This document shows, one piece after another, positions 27,594 through 36,769 of a DNA stretch of 64,000 bases (its first letter is position 1; every line of letters begins with the position of its first letter). The notes under the pieces were generated by a model. It was not told where the DNA came from, ran no database searches, and saw nothing but the letters and a program-made list of their open reading frames with translations. This DNA is from CALINF01 sp039990395. GTDB lineage: Bacteria > Pseudomonadota > Gammaproteobacteria > Pseudomonadales > Halieaceae. Location of the stretch: NCBI GenBank assembly GCA_039990395.1, contig JBDXFZ010000041.1, positions 248,001 to 312,000 of the forward strand, read 5' to 3'. The position numbers and the translations under genes are program-made.

Positions 27594-28847
27594 TCAGCTC
27601 CCGGACTGCCGCCCGGGCGGCAATAGTTTATCTGGCATTGGCAGGTCAGGAAGATCAGCCTCTCTCAGCAACAGGCCTTCGCGATAGTAAGCGGCAGCAA
27701 CGCCAGGCTCACCTAATGCTGTTAACAGGCGTCCAAGTTCGGCGCACACTTCACTGCTGCGCTGCTGCTTATAGGCGCTCTCAAAGTAATCCCGAGCTTT
27801 GCCCCACAGCTTGTTGCGGGCGGCGAGCCGACCCAGCGTCAATTTCAATTGCGCACTGCTGTCGTGCTGGGCCAACCATCCCTCTGCCTGGGCGAGTTGG
27901 CGGGCAGGGTTTGCGCCTTGGATAAGCCCAAACAGCAACGCCAGCTGATCGCTCCACTCATGCTTGAGCGAACGTATGGTTAACTTTTCAGCCTCATCAA
28001 ACGCTTCCAGCTCGATCAAACGCGCCAGGTAGGTTTGCAGTAAGTCTGGGTCTTTCTTCAGATTGGCAGACAGCGCCTGCCATCGCCCTTGTACATAGTC
28101 CAATCCGGTTTTGTCTTTATCCGCTGGAGATTCGATCAGCAACTGAGTCTGAGCATCGTGCTCTAGTTTATCGAGCGCGTCCGACGACAGGATGCGATGC
28201 TTGCGCAGCTCCGGTAGTAGTTCCAGCAGGTTCAACCAATCACCCAGACCGCTATAAGCCTCATGCAAAAGTGTCAGAACCTGCGGATGCTTGCCCGCAT
28301 TGCGACGGGCACGCGTAAGAACACTAACCGCCTGCTCGTAATCTTGTGCCGCCAGCCTAATCTGGGCCTCTGTAATTTCTACGGCGACTATCGCATTAGA
28401 GTCGGCGGCTTCAGCGGCGCCAAGGTATTCGCGCACCTTATCTGGCTCATTCATCGAATCGCTCGCACGCGCCGCCGCCAGATAGTTCATTAGTGGTGTT
28501 TCGCTGCCTTTCACGCCTTTGAGCAACTGTTGACGAGCTTTGCTCCAGTTGCCCTCTATATAGTTGATCAGCCCTCGGGTAGTAAGACGCGCTGACCGCT
28601 GGCTCTGACGCCCACCAAACCAGTTGACCAGCGAGCTCTGACCAGCGAGCAAACGGCGTACCAGCCTGACCACGGCATACACCAGCAAGGTAAAGACCAA
28701 AAACAGCAGGAGGCCCACCCAGAGACTGGTCTCCAGCGTGTAATTGCCATAGGAAACGAGTACATAACCGGGGTCGGTTTCAATGACGGCTACAACCCCA
28801 ACCCCTGCTAGCAGGGCGATTAGCATCAGAAAAAACAGACGACGCAT
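27594..28847 (-). CDS. hemY: HemY-like protein (haem-operon membrane protein with TPRs)
   Basis: A 417-residue inner-membrane protein of the proteobacterial HemY family (not the Gram-positive protoporphyrinogen oxidase of the same name). Two N-terminal membrane segments (about 5-25 and 40-65) flank the family motif DPGYVLVSYGNYTLETSLW. A long cytoplasmic helical region of TPR-like repeats follows (from about residue 105). It lies two bases after hemX in the hemC-hemD-hemX-hemY operon. E. coli HemY is linked to haem synthesis; its exact job is unsettled. Confidence 0.92.
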   Translation of the reverse strand: MRRLFFLMLIALLAGVGVVAVIETDPGYVLVSYGNYTLETSLWVGLLLFLVFTLLVYAVVRLVRRLLAGQSSLVNWFGGRQSQRSARLTTRGLINYIEGNWSKARQQLLKGVKGSETPLMNYLAAARASDSMNEPDKVREYLGAAEAADSNAIVAVEITEAQIRLAAQDYEQAVSVLTRARRNAGKHPQVLTLLHEAYSGLGDWLNLLELLPELRKHRILSSDALDKLEHDAQTQLLIESPADKDKTGLDYVQGRWQALSANLKKDPDLLQTYLARLIELEAFDEAEKLTIRSLKHEWSDQLALLFGLIQGANPARQLAQAEGWLAQHDSSAQLKLTLGRLAARNKLWGKARDYFESAYKQQRSSEVCAELGRLLTALGEPGVAAAYYREGLLLREADLPDLPMPDKLLPPGRQSGS

Positions 28848-28849
28848 AC

Positions 28850-30052
28850 TCAGCTACCTTCCACGCGCGACAGACGCGCCTCGATGGCCTTGTCTAGCGC
28901 ACTTAGAGATCGAGAAATATCCGGAATCTCAACGGCTACGGGTTGATCCAACAACAAGCGAATTTCCCGGGCCATGGCTTGTGAGGCAGCTTCATCAGAT
29001 TCAAAAAATTGACCCACCCAGTACTCGGCGCGTTGCAGGCTCTCGCGATAGAGTCGTGCGTTACCTGACAGCAAAGCCACCTGAGCCTGTTCCATCAGCA
29101 TGCGCAGATTCTGACGCACCAATCCCTCCCATTGAGGATCCATCAATGCTTCCATGGGAACATCGCGCCGCCGGATCACAATGTAGTCCGACAGTTTTTG
29201 CAATGCAGCTTCATAGCCCTGACGCAGTCGGCCCTGCCAGTCATCGGCCGGTGCCTCGGCGATACGTTCATCAACATCAGGTAGCTCAAAAATAACTAAA
29301 CCGCTCGCCTGCTCCGTTAACGCAGCCAGCCGGAGGTACAGGCCCTGAGTATCGATTCGAGGTAGCGCTCGTATCGCAGCCAAATCGGCTGCTATCGCAG
29401 CCCGCGCAGAATGCAGGCCCACATCATCGAGCTCCACCAGGATTTCATCTGCGCTAGACATGAGTTTCACGGCAGAAGCAGCATCGCCGGTCATAATCAA
29501 TCGCTGATTGGCGAGCCGCAGCAGATACTCCGCTTCGGCCATCAACCAACTCTCTCGGTCGTTACTGGAAAAACGTGCCAACTCTGCACGCTGTTCCGAG
29601 AGCATATTATCTAGCTGTGCAATACGAGCATCCAGCTCAGCATTACGACCCTCAAGCGCTGCGATACCCGTGCGTAACTGACCATCCAAAGTTTGACCCA
29701 ACTGCGCAAGGCTGTCTTCTTTCTTATCGGTGATGGATTCCAGCACGATAAGCCTGTCCAGCAAAGCCACTTCCCGCTTCTGGGCTTCCTCTACTGCCAG
29801 CCAGGCAACAACAGCCATGCCGATCACCAACAACAGCGCGAGCCAGCCGATCATCGAACCCGACCGGCGCGGTTTCTCGGCAGGCTTAGCTGCTTCTTTT
29901 ACCGCCGGTTTTGGGGGCTTTGTTGCGACGGATTTCTCTGGCTCAGACGCGCCTTCGGACTTTTCCGCGGCGCCCGACACAGCGTCAGATACGCTATCGG
30001 CTGCGGGGTCGGCACCATCGCCTGCTGCTTTGTTTTCGTCCCGCTCACTCAC
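28850..30052 (-). CDS. hemX: HemX-like protein of the haem operon
   Basis: A 400-residue protein of the HemX family, often annotated as uroporphyrinogen-III C-methyltransferase but lacking the methyltransferase fold. It has an acidic, Ala/Pro/Lys-rich cytoplasmic N terminus (1-65), one membrane helix (MIGWLALLLVIGMAVVAWL, about 67-85), a coiled coil (about 90-155) and a conserved domain with SWLMAEAEYLLRLANQRL. It starts at GTG 30052, directly after the hemD stop. Probably a scaffold or assembly factor; no enzyme motif is seen. Confidence 0.9.
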   Translation of the reverse strand: MSERDENKAAGDGADPAADSVSDAVSGAAEKSEGASEPEKSVATKPPKPAVKEAAKPAEKPRRSGSMIGWLALLLVIGMAVVAWLAVEEAQKREVALLDRLIVLESITDKKEDSLAQLGQTLDGQLRTGIAALEGRNAELDARIAQLDNMLSEQRAELARFSSNDRESWLMAEAEYLLRLANQRLIMTGDAASAVKLMSSADEILVELDDVGLHSARAAIAADLAAIRALPRIDTQGLYLRLAALTEQASGLVIFELPDVDERIAEAPADDWQGRLRQGYEAALQKLSDYIVIRRRDVPMEALMDPQWEGLVRQNLRMLMEQAQVALLSGNARLYRESLQRAEYWVGQFFESDEAASQAMAREIRLLLDQPVAVEIPDISRSLSALDKAIEARLSRVEGS

Positions 30053-30829
30053 TCACAGTTCCCTCATATTTTTCTGCCACTGCAGTACTGCTTCCACAAT
30101 AGCGGCATCCGATGCATTGCGCGCGACTCGGACATGCCTGAATCCTTCTTCTCTGGCCTGATCGGCAACACGCTCTGACGATACCAACAGTGCCCTAACC
30201 TGTAAGTTAGTGGTTTCTTCCGGGCTAAGCAATGCCAATAAATTAGCCAACCCCTCGCTACTGGTGACAACCAGGAGCCCGGCTGACGCGTTATCCATTG
30301 CTTTCAGAAAGCTACCCGGGATATAGGCGGGACTGGAGCGGCGGTAGCAGGGAAGATCGTCCACCCTTGCCCCCCGCGCCAGCAATGTTTCGCGCAGCGT
30401 AGTACGTCCGCCCTCACCTCGCACTATTAAAACGCGATCGCCTGCCACCGACTGAAGCGCATCCATCTGCAGCAATCCCTCGCTACTCATGTTCTGGGGT
30501 GGAAACGCAGCGACTACACCAAAATCATGTAACGCAGCAGCCGTTGCGCTGCCCACGCTATACCAGTGCAGACCTTGCGGTAACTGCGGCCAATAATCGG
30601 TGATGAGCTCCATGCCAAATTGCACGGCGTTGAGACTAACAAAAATGATGTGCTGGTATTCATCCAGCGCCAATACCCGACTACGCACCGTCTGCGATAT
30701 CTGAGGCAATGGCTCTATCACCAGCAGCGGCTGGCTGATGACTTGCACGCCTGCTTGGGCCAATGCAGCAGATAACGCCTTGGCCTGCCCCGTAGGGCGC
30801 GTAATACAAACCGAGTGCTTAGACGACAT
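30053..30829 (-). CDS. hemD: Uroporphyrinogen-III synthase
   Basis: A 258-residue cytosolic enzyme that cyclises hydroxymethylbilane with inversion of ring D to uroporphyrinogen III. It begins SSKHSVCITRPTGQAKALSAAL and shows the two-domain pattern of HemD, with YSVGSATAAAL and VVTSSEGLANLLALL, the family's more conserved spots. Overall conservation is low, as usual for HemD. ATG 30829 overlaps the end of hemC by 11 bases; the longer open frame is the shadow of hemC. Position after hemC makes the call firm. Confidence 0.93.
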   Translation of the reverse strand: MSSKHSVCITRPTGQAKALSAALAQAGVQVISQPLLVIEPLPQISQTVRSRVLALDEYQHIIFVSLNAVQFGMELITDYWPQLPQGLHWYSVGSATAAALHDFGVVAAFPPQNMSSEGLLQMDALQSVAGDRVLIVRGEGGRTTLRETLLARGARVDDLPCYRRSSPAYIPGSFLKAMDNASAGLLVVTSSEGLANLLALLSPEETTNLQVRALLVSSERVADQAREEGFRHVRVARNASDAAIVEAVLQWQKNMREL

Positions 30830-31748
30830 TAACTTGGGCCAATATCGCTCCCGCGCCCTGCTCCAGCAATTGAGTCGCCACAGCCACACCGATAGCTTCA
30901 CCTTCTTCAGGATCGCCCGTTGCTTCTGCACGCAACACCTTGCTACCATCCGGGCTTCCCACGAGTGCCCGCAGATACAACGCGCCTTCTGCGGTGAAAT
31001 CCGCGTAGCAGGCGATGGGCACCTGACATCCACCCTGCAGATGTCGGTTTACCGCCCTTTCTGCGCGTACTCGCTGCGCGGTGGGCTCATGGTGCAGCGG
31101 TGTCAACAGATTCTGCACCCGCTCGTCTGACATGCGCAGTTCGATACCAACCGCCCCCTGACCACCTGCAGGCAAAGAATCCTCCACGCTCAGCGCTTCG
31201 CGGATCCTCCCAGACATCTCCAGACGAATCAGCCCGGCGCTGGCGAGTATAATCGCGTCATACTCCCCATCATCGAGCTTACGCAATCGCGTATTCACAT
31301 TGCCTCGCAGGAATTTCACCTGTAAGTCCGGTCGCCGCGCTCGCAGTTGACACTCACGTCGCAAACTTGACGTTCCCACTACACTGCCGGGCGGTAGCTC
31401 GGACAAGCCAGAAAAATGATTGCTCACGAAAGCGTCACTGGGATCCTCTCGCTCACAAATAACGCTCAAGCCCAGGCCCTCGGGGAATTCCATTGGTACG
31501 TCTTTCATCGAATGCACGGCAATATCAGCGCTACCATCCAGCAGCGCGGTTTCCAACTCTTTGACAAAAAGGCCTTTGCCGCCCACTTTTGCGAGTGGTA
31601 CATCCAGCAGTTGATCGCCCCGCGAAGTCATGCCAAGTAGAGAGACTTGTAAACCGGGGTGCGCTTCCTCTAGACGAGCCTGCACATAGTTTGCTTGCCA
31701 GAGGGCCAGCGGGCTTTCCCGGGTTGCGATTGTGAGATTTGAGGGCAT
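30819..31748 (-). CDS. hemC: Porphobilinogen deaminase (hydroxymethylbilane synthase)
   Basis: A 309-residue enzyme joining four porphobilinogens into hydroxymethylbilane. LTIATRESPLALWQANYV opens the protein, LFVKELETALLDGSADIAVHSMKDVP holds the conserved Lys and catalytic Asp, and GGCQVPIACYAD carries the cysteine (near residue 240) that binds the dipyrromethane cofactor. Length is normal. It heads the hemC-hemD-hemX-hemY operon, 82 bases downstream of the LytTR regulator gene on the same strand, the order known from Pseudomonas. Confidence 0.97.
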   Translation of the reverse strand: MPSNLTIATRESPLALWQANYVQARLEEAHPGLQVSLLGMTSRGDQLLDVPLAKVGGKGLFVKELETALLDGSADIAVHSMKDVPMEFPEGLGLSVICEREDPSDAFVSNHFSGLSELPPGSVVGTSSLRRECQLRARRPDLQVKFLRGNVNTRLRKLDDGEYDAIILASAGLIRLEMSGRIREALSVEDSLPAGGQGAVGIELRMSDERVQNLLTPLHHEPTAQRVRAERAVNRHLQGGCQVPIACYADFTAEGALYLRALVGSPDGSKVLRAEATGDPEEGEAIGVAVATQLLEQGAGAILAQVNVV

Positions 31749-31830
31749 GAGATGCAGCCTTGCTAGGTGTAGCAGTCAGAAGAGAGGATTATACCAGCGC
31801 CATTACCGAACTGTCGTCGCCCGCAATGAA

Positions 31831-32556
31831 TCAGCGTTCCAGGAGGCGTGCTTTTACCTCCGCCAGATGGCGACGGCTCACCGCAGGGCGCACTGCTACC
31901 CCTTCGAGCTCCACGCACCAACCTTCGTCTCCCTTGGCCAGTCGTACGATATGCGCAAGCGATACCAGAGCGTTGCGATGTACACGTACGAACTGATCGG
32001 GGAACTCTACTTCAAGATCTTTTAGCGTGTCGGGCAGCAATAACTCCTGATCGGCGCTATAGGCGGTCACGTACTTCTGCTCTGCCAAAAAACAGCGTAC
32101 CGCTGTCACGGGTAACGATTCGATACCGCGGTGAGTCTGACTGCTAACCGTTGTTCGAGCATCCGCAGACTCATCTCGTAAAGCTGCCAGCTGCACCCGA
32201 TTGACTCGGCCAGCGCTCGCCAGCGCCCGCGATAAGTCGACCTCCCGAATTGGCTTCAACAAATAGGCTACCGCCTGATGACGCAGCGCTTCCAAAGCGT
32301 ACTCATCGTAGGCCGTACAAAATATGATTGCTGGAGGCTGATGCAGTGCTTCTACCCGCGTAGCTACCTCTATCCCATCCATGCCCGGCATTCGGATATC
32401 CAGCAATAGCAGGTCTGGTTCATGGGTGGCGACAGCAAGTACAGCGTCCTCACCGCTGGATGCCAGCAGACACTCCGCCTGCGGCTCGATCTTACCTACC
32501 AGACGTTGCAAGCGCTCGCGCGCCAGTGGCTCATCGTCGACAATCAGGATTTTCAC
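31831..32556 (-). CDS. algR: LytTR-family response regulator, AlgR-like
   Basis: A 241-residue DNA-binding response regulator. The receiver domain (1-120) has the acidic pair at VDDEPLARERL and the phospho-acceptor D53 in LLLLDIRMPGMDG. A LytTR domain (about 135-241) ends the protein, with FLAEQKYVTAYS and FVRVHRNALVSLAHI typical of AlgR. In Pseudomonas AlgR controls alginate, twitching motility and virulence; no alginate gene is in this window, so targets here are unknown. It overlaps the sensor kinase gene by four bases. Confidence 0.9.
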   Translation of the reverse strand: MKILIVDDEPLARERLQRLVGKIEPQAECLLASSGEDAVLAVATHEPDLLLLDIRMPGMDGIEVATRVEALHQPPAIIFCTAYDEYALEALRHQAVAYLLKPIREVDLSRALASAGRVNRVQLAALRDESADARTTVSSQTHRGIESLPVTAVRCFLAEQKYVTAYSADQELLLPDTLKDLEVEFPDQFVRVHRNALVSLAHIVRLAKGDEGWCVELEGVAVRPAVSRRHLAEVKARLLER

Positions 32557-33614
32557 AACTCGCCCTGCGCAGGATAAGACATGGTGACCGAGTATTTATC
32601 CTGAGCTCGCTCCACCTCCAGCGAAGCACTCGACTCGTACAATCCTGTTAACCGCTGCTCTATATTCGTGACCGCCATATGGTGCCCGCTGCTGGGCGGC
32701 GTCGCAGCGGGCAAGGGGTTCTGTACCTGCACACAGATATTGCCCTCGCTAGCGCTGATTTTTATGCGTACCGTGCCGCCAGCGGGAATCTGTGCGATAC
32801 CGTGATAGATCGCGTTCTCAACCAAGGGCTGCAAGATAAGTGACGGCATGGGTGCATCGCGCACATCCTCTGCCACCTGCCACTCAACAGACAGCCGCTC
32901 GCCCAGACGAAGCTGCTCTATACCCAGGTAGAGTTCGCACAAACGGACTTCGTCGGAGACAGTTGCGTCAATTTCCGCCTCCTGCAGGCTCGCGCGAAAT
33001 AGCTCCGACAGATCCTCCACGGCCTGCTCAGCTGCAGCAGGTCGCGATTCTATGAGGCTGGCAATGCTATTCATGGTATTAAAAAGAAAATGGGGGCGAA
33101 TGCGATTGCGTAGTGCATCAAGACGCGCCTGCAACTCAGCCCGCTCTTTCAGCGTGATTTGCTGCTGTAAATAGAAATAGCGCAAGACAACCCCCGACAA
33201 CACCAGAGCGATCATCACGTTGCGTGCTAGCCACCAGTGGCTTTGCGTGAGTGTTGTGTAACCCGGAAAGAAGGTACGAGCCGCCAGGCTGCTGACAATC
33301 GTGACAACAATAACGATCAGGAGACTTCCTGCGCTTGCCGCCAATAGGCTTTGCCGAGAGAACGCTTCGCGCAGCAGGCACAGAAACGCTGCTGACAACA
33401 ACACCACCCACTGCACAAAGAGTGACGACAGCGCGAGCACGTCCCAGTTGAAACGGGGTAAGTCACTTACGGCAAGCGCATAGACCAACACCATCAACTC
33501 AGACAGCAGCACCATGACAAATACCTGTCGTGGTGCGCACAGGTTCGGGATAAAAAACTCTCCCGAACTACGCGGATCACTAACAGCAGACCTGTTCCCT
33601 TGCGAGGGCTGCAT
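32553..33614 (-). CDS. algZ: LytS/AlgZ-type sensor histidine kinase
   Basis: A 353-residue membrane sensor kinase of the LytS-type His_kinase family. Four or so membrane segments span residues 30-150. The phospho-acceptor motif IRPHFLFNTMNS has H175, and the ATPase domain includes LILQPLVENAIYHGI (N box) near residue 265. It corresponds to AlgZ/FimS of Pseudomonas, next to AlgR and divergent from argH, the same arrangement as here. The signal is unknown. The reading frame closes four bases into the regulator gene. Confidence 0.9.
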   Translation of the reverse strand: MQPSQGNRSAVSDPRSSGEFFIPNLCAPRQVFVMVLLSELMVLVYALAVSDLPRFNWDVLALSSLFVQWVVLLSAAFLCLLREAFSRQSLLAASAGSLLIVIVVTIVSSLAARTFFPGYTTLTQSHWWLARNVMIALVLSGVVLRYFYLQQQITLKERAELQARLDALRNRIRPHFLFNTMNSIASLIESRPAAAEQAVEDLSELFRASLQEAEIDATVSDEVRLCELYLGIEQLRLGERLSVEWQVAEDVRDAPMPSLILQPLVENAIYHGIAQIPAGGTVRIKISASEGNICVQVQNPLPAATPPSSGHHMAVTNIEQRLTGLYESSASLEVERAQDKYSVTMSYPAQGEL

Positions 33615-33637
33615 TCAAACGCTCCCAGTAGCTTTGC

Positions 33638-33646
33638 TGGTATACT
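33638..33646 (+). promoter_or_regulatory. Candidate extended -10 promoter of argH
   Basis: TGGTATACT fits the extended -10 pattern TGnTATAAT, 59 bases before the argH start and between the divergent kinase and argH. The -35 region is poor, as is common with extended -10 promoters. Confidence 0.4.
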
Positions 33647-33704
33647 TGCACTCTTGTGTGGCACGAACAAGCCAAAAAAACGGGCGGCGGGATTTAAATA
33701 AGTT

Positions 33705-35120
33705 ATGAGCGAAGAACAAGACACCAGCAAACTCTGGGGCGGCCGTTTTACGGAGGCCACGGACGCATTTGTCCAACGCTTTACAGCGTCGGTCTCCTTC
33801 GATCAGCGGATGGCAGAGCAGGATATCGACGGCTCAATGGCGCACGCTGCAATGCTGCAACAGGTCGGTGTACTGACCGAAGCAGAACTGGAGCAGATTT
33901 GCAGTGGCTTGACCCAGATTCGGCAAGAGATTGCCCAAGGCGATATGCATTGGTCGATTGCGCTCGAAGATGTGCACATGAATATCGAGGCCAGACTTAC
34001 CGAACTGATCGGTAGCACCGGTAAAAAATTACACACAGGACGCTCACGAAACGATCAGGTAGCCACAGATATCCGCTTATATCTGCGCTCGGGTATTGAC
34101 GCGATTGCGGCGCAACTCAGCCGATTACAGATCGGAACGATAGCGCTCGCTGCGCAGCACACCACCACAATCATGCCCGGGTTTACGCATCTACAAACGG
34201 CGCAACCCGTTGCATTTGGACACCATTTGCTCGCGTGGAATGAGATGCTGGAACGGGATTACGGCAGGCTTATGGATTGCCGTGCCAGAATGAACCAGAG
34301 CCCACTGGGGGCAGCAGCCCTGGCTGGTACCACCTACCCTATCGATCGCGACATGACGGCGCAGGCGCTGGGGTTTAGCAAGCCTACTGAGAACTCCCTC
34401 GACTCGGTATCTGATCGCGATTTTGCTATCGAGTTTGTCAGTTTTGCGGCACTGCTGATGACGCACCTGTCACGAATGTCCGAAGAACTGGTGCTGTGGA
34501 CGTCGTCACAGTTCAATTTTGTCGAGCTGCCCGATCGCTTCTGTACCGGCTCTTCGATCATGCCACAGAAGAAAAATCCCGATGTACCTGAGTTGGTAAG
34601 GGGCAAAGTGGGACGCGTAAATGGCCATCTGGTTTCGCTGTTAACACTAATGAAAAGCCAGCCACTTGCCTATAACAAGGATAATCAGGAAGACAAAGAG
34701 CCTCTATTTGATACGGTGGACACAGTATTGGATTCACTGCGAGCCTACGCCGACATGGTGCCCGCACTCAAACCACTCGTAGAACCGATGAGAGAGGCCG
34801 CTCGCCTTGGTTTCTCCACCGCTACGGACCTTGCTGACTATCTGGTGGGCAAAGGCCTGCCATTTAGAGATGCGCATGAGGTTGTGGGCAAAGCCGTGGC
34901 ACACGGAGTTGATACCGGTCTTGACCTGTCGGAGATGGAACTCGCTACGCTGCGCAGCTTTTCCGGTGAAATCGGAGCGGATGTATTCGAGGTACTTACG
35001 CTGGAGGGCTCACTGGCAGCACGGGATCATCTGGGCGGAACAGCACCCCGCCAGGTTGCCGCCGCAGCCCAGCGCGCATTGGCCCTGGTTGAAGCCCGAG
35101 ATCAGCGCGCAGAGCCATAG
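33705..35120 (+). CDS. argH: Argininosuccinate lyase
   Basis: A 471-residue homotetrameric enzyme of the fumarase/aspartase superfamily, which splits argininosuccinate to arginine and fumarate. It begins KLWGGRFTEATDAFVQRFTAS, has HTGRSRNDQVATD, then the superfamily signature GSSIMPQKKNPD with the catalytic Ser on the flexible loop. Length is typical. It diverges from the sensor kinase. ATG 33705 is preceded by a modest GGCGGGAT region. Confidence 0.97.
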   Translation: MSEEQDTSKLWGGRFTEATDAFVQRFTASVSFDQRMAEQDIDGSMAHAAMLQQVGVLTEAELEQICSGLTQIRQEIAQGDMHWSIALEDVHMNIEARLTELIGSTGKKLHTGRSRNDQVATDIRLYLRSGIDAIAAQLSRLQIGTIALAAQHTTTIMPGFTHLQTAQPVAFGHHLLAWNEMLERDYGRLMDCRARMNQSPLGAAALAGTTYPIDRDMTAQALGFSKPTENSLDSVSDRDFAIEFVSFAALLMTHLSRMSEELVLWTSSQFNFVELPDRFCTGSSIMPQKKNPDVPELVRGKVGRVNGHLVSLLTLMKSQPLAYNKDNQEDKEPLFDTVDTVLDSLRAYADMVPALKPLVEPMREAARLGFSTATDLADYLVGKGLPFRDAHEVVGKAVAHGVDTGLDLSEMELATLRSFSGEIGADVFEVLTLEGSLAARDHLGGTAPRQVAAAAQRALALVEARDQRAEP

Positions 35121-35295
35121 CGCGAGCTAGCCTGAAACGTCACGCCGGCGCTGTCTGCATTCCGATACCCTCAAGCACAGCCGAGACGAGGCGCAACGCA
35201 GTCTGATTGAAAAACAGTCTCCGGTTGTGTCGCACGCATTTCTGCCGAGCGGTATACTGTCGCGCGCTACGCTGTTTGGGGAAGAGAGCTAAACC

Positions 35296-35487
35296 ATGGG
35301 ACGCTGTGTTCACAAAATTACGCCATTGGCATTGGCTATGCTGCTGACCGCCTGCGGCCAGACAGGCCCTCTCTATCTGCCAGAGCCAACAGCGAACGAG
35401 AAGCCTGCGACTATTGATACGTCGAGCGAGTCCGATCAACCCGCAGCCAGCGCCGTTTCTGGTGAAACCGCGACCACACGAGAGTAG
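35296..35487 (+). CDS. lptM: LptM-like small outer-membrane lipoprotein
   Basis: A 63-residue lipoprotein with signal peptide ending LTAC (C20) and the diagnostic GQTGPLYLP right after the lipidated cysteine, as in LptM (YifL). LptM helps LptD mature into a functional LPS translocon in E. coli by mimicking LPS at the LptDE site. The rest is a Ser/Thr/Ala-rich, probably disordered tail. It lies immediately upstream of lysA, where the family is usually found. A -10-like TATACT at 35253-35258 lies upstream, but no good -35 box. Confidence 0.85.
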   Translation: MGRCVHKITPLALAMLLTACGQTGPLYLPEPTANEKPATIDTSSESDQPAASAVSGETATTRE

Positions 35488-35496
35488 AGCTAGTCC

Positions 35497-36765
35497 ATGT
35501 CATCGTTTCATTACCAGCAGGACCAGCTGTATGCCGAAGGCGTGCCGGTTGCTGAGATCGCAAGGTCGCACGGAACACCCACCTACATTTACTCGCGCGC
35601 GGCGATTGAGCGCGCCTACGGCGAATATGAAGATGCACTCGCAGGCTGCAGACACTTGGTCTGCTACGCGGTAAAAGCCAACTCCAACCTTGCTGTGCTC
35701 AATGTACTGGCTCAAATGGGCGCCGGCTTTGATATCGTGTCATTGGGTGAACTGGAGCGCGTCATTGCTGCAGGCGGAGACCCCAGCCGAATCGTATTTT
35801 CGGGCGTTGCCAAAAGCCAAGAGGACATGTGCAGGGCACTTCAATTGGGGATCCGTTGCTTCAATCTGGAGTCGGCGGCCGAGCTTGAAATACTCAATGA
35901 TGTGGCTGGAAAAGAGGGCTGTCTGGCGCCGATTTCAATTAGAGTGAATCCCGATGTAGACGCCAGAACTCACCCCTATATCTCGACCGGATTGAAGGAA
36001 AATAAATTCGGCATTGCCATGGACGAGGCAATGGATGTCTATGTACGCGCCGCAGCATTGCAAAACATCAATATAGTGGGCCTGGACTGCCACATAGGGT
36101 CCCAGCTCACCGAGCTTAGTCCTTTCGTTGACGCACTGCACAGACTCCTGAGCCTTGTCGACAGACTACAGGCAGAAGGCATCGTGCTCACTCATCTAGA
36201 TCTGGGTGGCGGTCTGGGCGTGAACTACCGCGATGAGACACCGCCCTCTATTGCCGACTATATCAGCACCATTCGCTCGGAGCTTGGCGATCGTCCGCTG
36301 GAATTAATTTTTGAGCCTGGACGCTCAATTGTCGCCAATGCCGGCATCTTAGCCAGCCAGGTGCAGTACCTGAAACACACTCCTGATCATAACTTTGCGA
36401 TAGTCGATGCCGCCATGAACGACATGCTTCGACCTGCACTCTACCAAGCCTGGCTGGACATACAGCCCGTTCAACGCAGCTCAGCGGGCACGGCTGCTAC
36501 ATGGGATGTCGTGGGGCCGGTCTGCGAGACTGCCGATTTTCTGGGCAAGGATCGTTCTCTGTGCCTTGCCGAAGGCGACCTGCTCGCGATTTTTGGCGCC
36601 GGCGCGTATGGCTTTGTTATGAGTTCAAACTATAACAGCCGCGGTCGTGCTGCCGAGATCATGGTCGACGGTGACTCTGCGCACCTGGTTCGAGCGCGTG
36701 AAACGCTCACTGATCTGTTGCGTAACGAGCATTTACTTCCGCATGACGCGGCAGCTAAGGGCTGA
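35497..36765 (+). CDS. lysA: Diaminopimelate decarboxylase
   Basis: A 422-residue PLP enzyme that decarboxylates meso-diaminopimelate to lysine. PLP lysine is K60 in CYAVKANSN. The fold-III barrel motif GLDCHIGSQL and the glycine loop LDLGGGLGVNY bind the phosphate. FEPGRSIVANAG and CETADFLG follow in the second domain. Length is typical. It begins nine bases after lptM and ends four bases before dapF, so lysine and peptidoglycan precursor steps are co-transcribed. Confidence 0.96.
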   Translation: MSSFHYQQDQLYAEGVPVAEIARSHGTPTYIYSRAAIERAYGEYEDALAGCRHLVCYAVKANSNLAVLNVLAQMGAGFDIVSLGELERVIAAGGDPSRIVFSGVAKSQEDMCRALQLGIRCFNLESAAELEILNDVAGKEGCLAPISIRVNPDVDARTHPYISTGLKENKFGIAMDEAMDVYVRAAALQNINIVGLDCHIGSQLTELSPFVDALHRLLSLVDRLQAEGIVLTHLDLGGGLGVNYRDETPPSIADYISTIRSELGDRPLELIFEPGRSIVANAGILASQVQYLKHTPDHNFAIVDAAMNDMLRPALYQAWLDIQPVQRSSAGTAATWDVVGPVCETADFLGKDRSLCLAEGDLLAIFGAGAYGFVMSSNYNSRGRAAEIMVDGDSAHLVRARETLTDLLRNEHLLPHDAAAKG

Positions 36766-36769
36766 ATAG

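Noticed and set aside
30830..31033. N-terminal extension of hemD up to 31033
   Set aside because: The extra residues are the other-frame reading of hemC, and homologues start at the methionine encoded at 30829.
35225..35258. Sigma-70 promoter for lptM (TTGTGT and TATACT)
   Set aside because: The spacing is 22 bases, too long for sigma-70, so only the -10 is plausible.
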